This document shows, piece by piece, positions 14,201 through 14,916 of a DNA stretch of 14,916 nt. How positions within the stretch are numbered: the first letter of the stretch is position 1; each line of letters starts with the position of its first letter. The position numbers were made by a program, and so were the translations under genes. The notes under the pieces are model-generated. The model had not been told where the DNA came from. It ran no database searches and was given only the letters and a program-made list of their open reading frames with translations. The stretch comes from Pararhodospirillum photometricum DSM 122 (lineage in GTDB: Bacteria; Pseudomonadota; Alphaproteobacteria; Rhodospirillales; Rhodospirillaceae): positions 3,537,200 through 3,552,115 of the forward strand of contig NC_017059.1 of NCBI RefSeq assembly GCF_000284415.1, read 5' to 3'.

Positions 14201-14916
14201 GTGGTGTTGGCCGTGGTCGTACCGTCCTGGCTGGTGGCGGTGACGGTGAGGTTAAAGTCCACGTCCGAGTTGACCGGCGGCCGGATGGTCAGGCCCGTGA
14301 GTTGGGCCGGGGTCAGGGTATAGGTGCCATCCGGGTTGAGAGTCCCGGCCGACAAGGTGGCCCCACTGGGCACGTTGCCGATGGTGATGGAGACCAGGGT
14401 TTCCGAGCCGTCTGTATCCACCAAGGTGGGAGCGAGATTGAGCGGAATGTCCGTGTCTTCATTGCCCACCGCACTGGCGGCCGGGAACTTCGGAGCATCG
14501 GCCACCGGAGTGACGGTGACGTTGAGCGTGTCGGTCGCCGTGGTGAAGTCGCCGTTTTCCGCCTCGGTGGTCGTCGAAACCACGGTGAGACTGATCGTGC
14601 CCGAGAAGTCGGTGGGGGGCGTCAGGGTCAGGCCGGTGAGCTGGGCCGGGGTCAGGGTATAGCTGCCATCCGGGTTCAGAGTGCCAGCCGACAAGGTGGC
14701 GCCGCTGGGCAGGCCGCTGATGGTCAGCGAAATCGTCTCGGAGCCATCGGTGTCGGGGGTCGCCGTGGTGATGGTCAACGGAATGGTCGTGTCTTCCGCC
14801 GCCGTCGTGTTCTCGGCATCCACCGTGACCTGATCGGCCACGGCGTTGACGGTCACGGGCACGGTAATGGAGGTGTTGGCCGTGGTCGTACCGTCCTGGC
14901 TGGTGGCGGTGACGGT
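7873..14916 (-). CDS. Giant Ig-like/cadherin-like repeat adhesin, main part (5' end outside the window)
   Basis: The frame is open from the right edge of the window (the edge encodes TVTATSQDGTTT, matching two inner copies) to a stop at 7873-7875, about 2347 residues. The GTG at 14862 is an internal valine in a repeat and not a start. The product is a chain of about 19 Ig-like/cadherin-like modules with ED...DTDGSE signatures, no cysteine, few aromatic residues, and much Thr, Ser, Val and Asp. This fits an extracellular adhesin or matrix protein such as those exported by type I secretion. The last 29 residues before the stop (rich in PSPSP and PRPSPGH) are out of frame, and the true continuation is the 6325-7830 segment. 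With the break repaired, 2863 residues are visible and the whole protein is larger. A Gly/Ser hinge (10450-10500) and an 11-base homopolymer (11248-11258) lie inside. The secretion and anchoring parts are not in view. Confidence 0.85.
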   Translation of the reverse strand, partial: TVTATSQDGTTTANTSITVPVTVNAVADQVTVDAENTTAAEDTTIPLTITTATPDTDGSETISLTISGLPSGATLSAGTLNPDGSYTLTPAQLTGLTLTPPTDFSGTISLTVVSTTTEAENGDFTTATDTLNVTVTPVADAPKFPAASAVGNEDTDIPLNLAPTLVDTDGSETLVSITIGNVPSGATLSAGTLNPDGTYTLTPAQLTGLTIRPPVNSDVDFNLTVTATSQDGTTTANTTITVPVTVNAVADQVTVDAQNTTAAEDTTIPLTITTATPDTDGSETISLTISGLPSGATLSAGTPNADGSYTLTPAELSGLTLTPPANFSGTIDLTVVSTTTEAENGSFTTATDTLSVTVTPVADAPVLPAASAVGNEDTAIPLNLAPVLTDTDGSETLSITISNVPAGATLSAGTPNPDGSYTLTPAELSGLTITPPVNSDVDFNLTVTATSQDGTTTANTTITVPVTVIAVADQVTVDASAPASVAEDTPIPLTITTATPDTDGSETISLKISGLPTGATLSAGTPNADGSYTLTPAQLEGLTLTPPTNYSGTITLTVVSTTTEAENGRFKTATDTLSVTVTPVTDLPTLSVPAAASGVEDKSFLLNISAGLQDTDGSEILTVTISDIPKGASLVLGSTTVYSSSNTSGTLTLSTAQYPNLSTQLATLKMTAPSNFSGEYNLQVSATSQEKGTTDIQTLSGSLSVNVTPDADGVSVSSNSVVTNEDTTLTYQPVFTLKDKDGSESLDVSRVTITAADTETLNATWEVKLGDTWTKLSFVGGVLTIPASAVVVASRDSAGNPLTYTFQDVRVTPATDSDKDLDFTLKVYTDDQAVIDGNTATSTKVNTFSSKITVNAVTDEAKSNTLVAANVTGVEDHGNTGTNTFPLSLTFTEPDSDGSETLTKLVLKGVPADWTIEGATKVGDTWVVNNLSNLSTLAVTLDKHDSQFTPTTITAEATWIDANSDASNYAGKSPLISQTTSTTFTVAITPDADTPTLTVQAARGLEDTPIALDIRSALVDQDGSETLAIIISNVPPGAVLSVGTDNHDGTWTLTQSQLTGLTITPPKDSNVDFTLKVTAVATEGANGDQAQTAADLTVTVRGVADAPLGTSTKADGTEDQSQGIALNLLSKVSLADTDVGRAFASEELTAVIRGLPPGFTLSEGHFNADGSWALTASELSTVRLIAPKDYSGTVDLDITLVSTEVKDDNNTLGSGDVATAPPPMTLSVKVTPVVDQEGGFSGASGLEDSLIKLTLDPHPGDTDGSESWTGAVTLTGVPAGATILVADGHGGYDTVTANSDGAFVLTHAQAQNAYIQPPEDSNADFTLTVTTTITDSSSGGTATKEVTGPLTVTVTGVADDPTVVANDASGTTGAFIPLTITGGTGDADGSETVHYLISSPSTFVLSAGHNNGDGTWTLTQDELDSLSTGGVRLPTGGTAEFTVRAIAVENDGDTNLDATDRVITDTFTVTASGGPGGGTGGSGGSGGSSALTTLTVNEDTAGALGTSLASVAGTSGASLVVISGVPTGATLQGTYSDLGGGTIQVAAGDLAGLTITPPANSGDDFPLTVSYRDGSGSEIKAGSVAVDVVPVADAPTVTVASATGVTALTQTGNTSSSGTPLAGTEDTALTFTVDVDRVDDDGSELRYLVVENLPAGATLSSGTPGVSLLQNPDGSYTVTLPADVTNANNTPVTLVLHPPADVSGQISLTVVGVSMELETGEVAKTTVTQVPISLDAQADNATITVTTTTAAEDQALTLGLSVGVTDTTGTPETVQTVLISGLPAGYGLKTSDGPLNTTTQTSITVDGQTVTGVLVPLTALASLAVIPKENVAGTVSLTVHAVTQDGSDQALTSQVVSLTFSPVTDEATVTATTVSGTEDQAGGIALTLSGALTDTDGSEVISYTLSGLPEDALLSAGINNGNGSWTLTQDQLTGLKFYNPTNVSGSFDLTLTASTMEKATGEIVSVDKAFTVTVDAAADQPVLIVRETALATKEDTSVGVHIDTALIDTDGSETLSLIISKMPAGGSFDLGHVDLNDATRWILEADDVATLASRKASLLTFTPPPNGSGTYAMDVTLNATETSNASTASVTTALTVSVSSVVDTPSLSPVATSGNEDTAIRLDLGAALTDTDGSETLSVVVGNIPNGASLAVNGVTVYTSSSSTGSYTLNGSQLSALTLTPPKDYAGDVTLSVKAISTDSDTGTTASVSSSVTVTVAPVADTPTLTVSAASGAEDTAIALTISGGVTDSSETLSVVISGLPSGATLSAGTPNADGSYTLTPAQLSGLTLTPPDDFSGTLTLTVKAISTDGTSTAETTAPSPSPSPRWPTPHPRPSPGHGAEDSPHRP
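10450..10500 (-). other. Gly/Ser-rich hinge inside the giant adhesin
   Basis: Seventeen codons encode GGPGGGTGGSGGSGGSS, a flexible linker between the module that lacks ED (near 10796) and the next one (near 10420). It is the only such linker in the visible part of the protein; all other modules join through VxPVAD-type linkers. It divides the visible chain into an N-side of about 12 modules and a C-side of about 11. Confidence 0.85.
11248..11258. repeat. Run of 11 G (C on the coding strand) within the adhesin frame
   Basis: Eleven consecutive G on the plus strand are read as C on the coding strand and encode APPPM in a linker (TAPPPMTLSVKV). At length 11 the adhesin frame is intact. It is the longest homopolymer in the window. 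Other linkers of the protein have no proline run at this place. Confidence 0.9.
13495..14916 (-). repeat. Two-module tandem super-repeat of about 667 bp, running off the right edge
   Basis: The sequence CTGATCGG and its surroundings recur at 13495, 14161 and 14830, giving unit lengths of 666 and 669 bp (222 and 223 codons). Each unit contains two different modules: one with VADQVTVDA...AEDTTIPLTI, the other with PAASAVGNEDT and PPVNSDVDFNL. The copies are nearly the same at DNA level. The right edge falls inside a further copy, and the module at 13150-13494 is a partial copy on the other side. The number of units in the full gene cannot be known from this window. Confidence 0.9.

Larger units (their letters stand above)
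6673..14916 (-). repeat. Array of about 23 Ig-like/cadherin-like protein modules
   Basis: Reading on the minus strand, each module begins near an ED pair, followed by an (L/D)TDGSE turn, GLPxGATLSAG, a DGSYTLTPAQLxGLTLTPP stretch, a beta-rich segment, and a VTPVADxPTL linker. The ED sites (or their replacements) lie near 14791, 14455, 14120, 13786, 13460, 13113, 12738, 12288, 11896, 11561, 11174, 10796, 10420, 10038, 9657, 9280, 8930, 8563, 8210, 7890, 7564, 7238 and 6905. The modules near 10796, 7238 and 6905 lack ED. The module starting near 12738 is the longest (about 150 residues). Acidic turns of this kind usually bind calcium between stacked modules; that is inferred from related adhesins. 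Confidence 0.85.

Noticed and set aside
14860..14862. GTG at 14862 as the start of the adhesin
   Set aside because: The same codon is an internal valine in copies at about 14190 and 13530, and the frame is open with repeat sequence up to the window edge.
6325..14916. CRISPR-like or mobile-element repeats
   Set aside because: The repeats are in-frame protein modules of 324 to about 670 bp with no spacers, no terminal inverted repeats and no transposase.

Overview
The window looks like chromosomal DNA of a high-GC alphaproteobacterium, probably of the Rhodospirillales/Rhodospirillaceae type. That placement is inferred from the proteins and from the yajC-secD-secF cluster lying divergent to a DUF815 ATPase gene; no rRNA or other taxonomic marker is present. 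No tRNA, rRNA, CRISPR array, insertion sequence or phage gene was seen.

Left part (1-3318, minus strand): yajC, secD and secF, in transcription order, encode the accessory membrane complex of the Sec translocon. secD and secF are 10 bases apart. A strong intrinsic-terminator-like hairpin lies between yajC and secD. A sigma-70-like promoter (TTGCAA, 16 bases, TATAGT) lies upstream of yajC.

Middle part (3489-6210, plus strand): a DUF815-type AAA+ ATPase gene is divergent from yajC. It is followed, behind a plausible promoter of its own, by a pmbA/tldE-type peptidase-family gene and a small exported protein resembling MliC lysozyme inhibitors. The last two genes are 21 bases apart and look like one transcription unit.

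Right part (6325-14916, minus strand): more than half of the window is the 3' end of one gigantic gene. It encodes a cysteine-free, Thr/Ser/Asp-rich surface or secreted protein built of about 23 Ig-like/cadherin-like modules of roughly 105-150 residues, most carrying an ED...DTDGSE signature. The N-terminus lies beyond the right edge. The gene ends in a short non-repetitive tail followed by a near-perfect rho-independent terminator. It contains two DNA-level tandem blocks: 3 x 324 bp, and a unit of about 667 bp that runs off the right edge. It also has an in-frame run of 11 G:C pairs, a Gly/Ser hinge, and a cluster of seven single-base indels (7851-7964) that cancel to zero. That cluster splits the gene into two apparent reading frames that are in the same phase, so both pieces are annotated here as parts of one gene.

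No new enzymatic system is evident. The most interesting material is the giant adhesin-like gene: its potential for length and phase variation, its unknown secretion route (no RTX nonapeptides in view), and whether its break is biological or a consensus error in a repeat.
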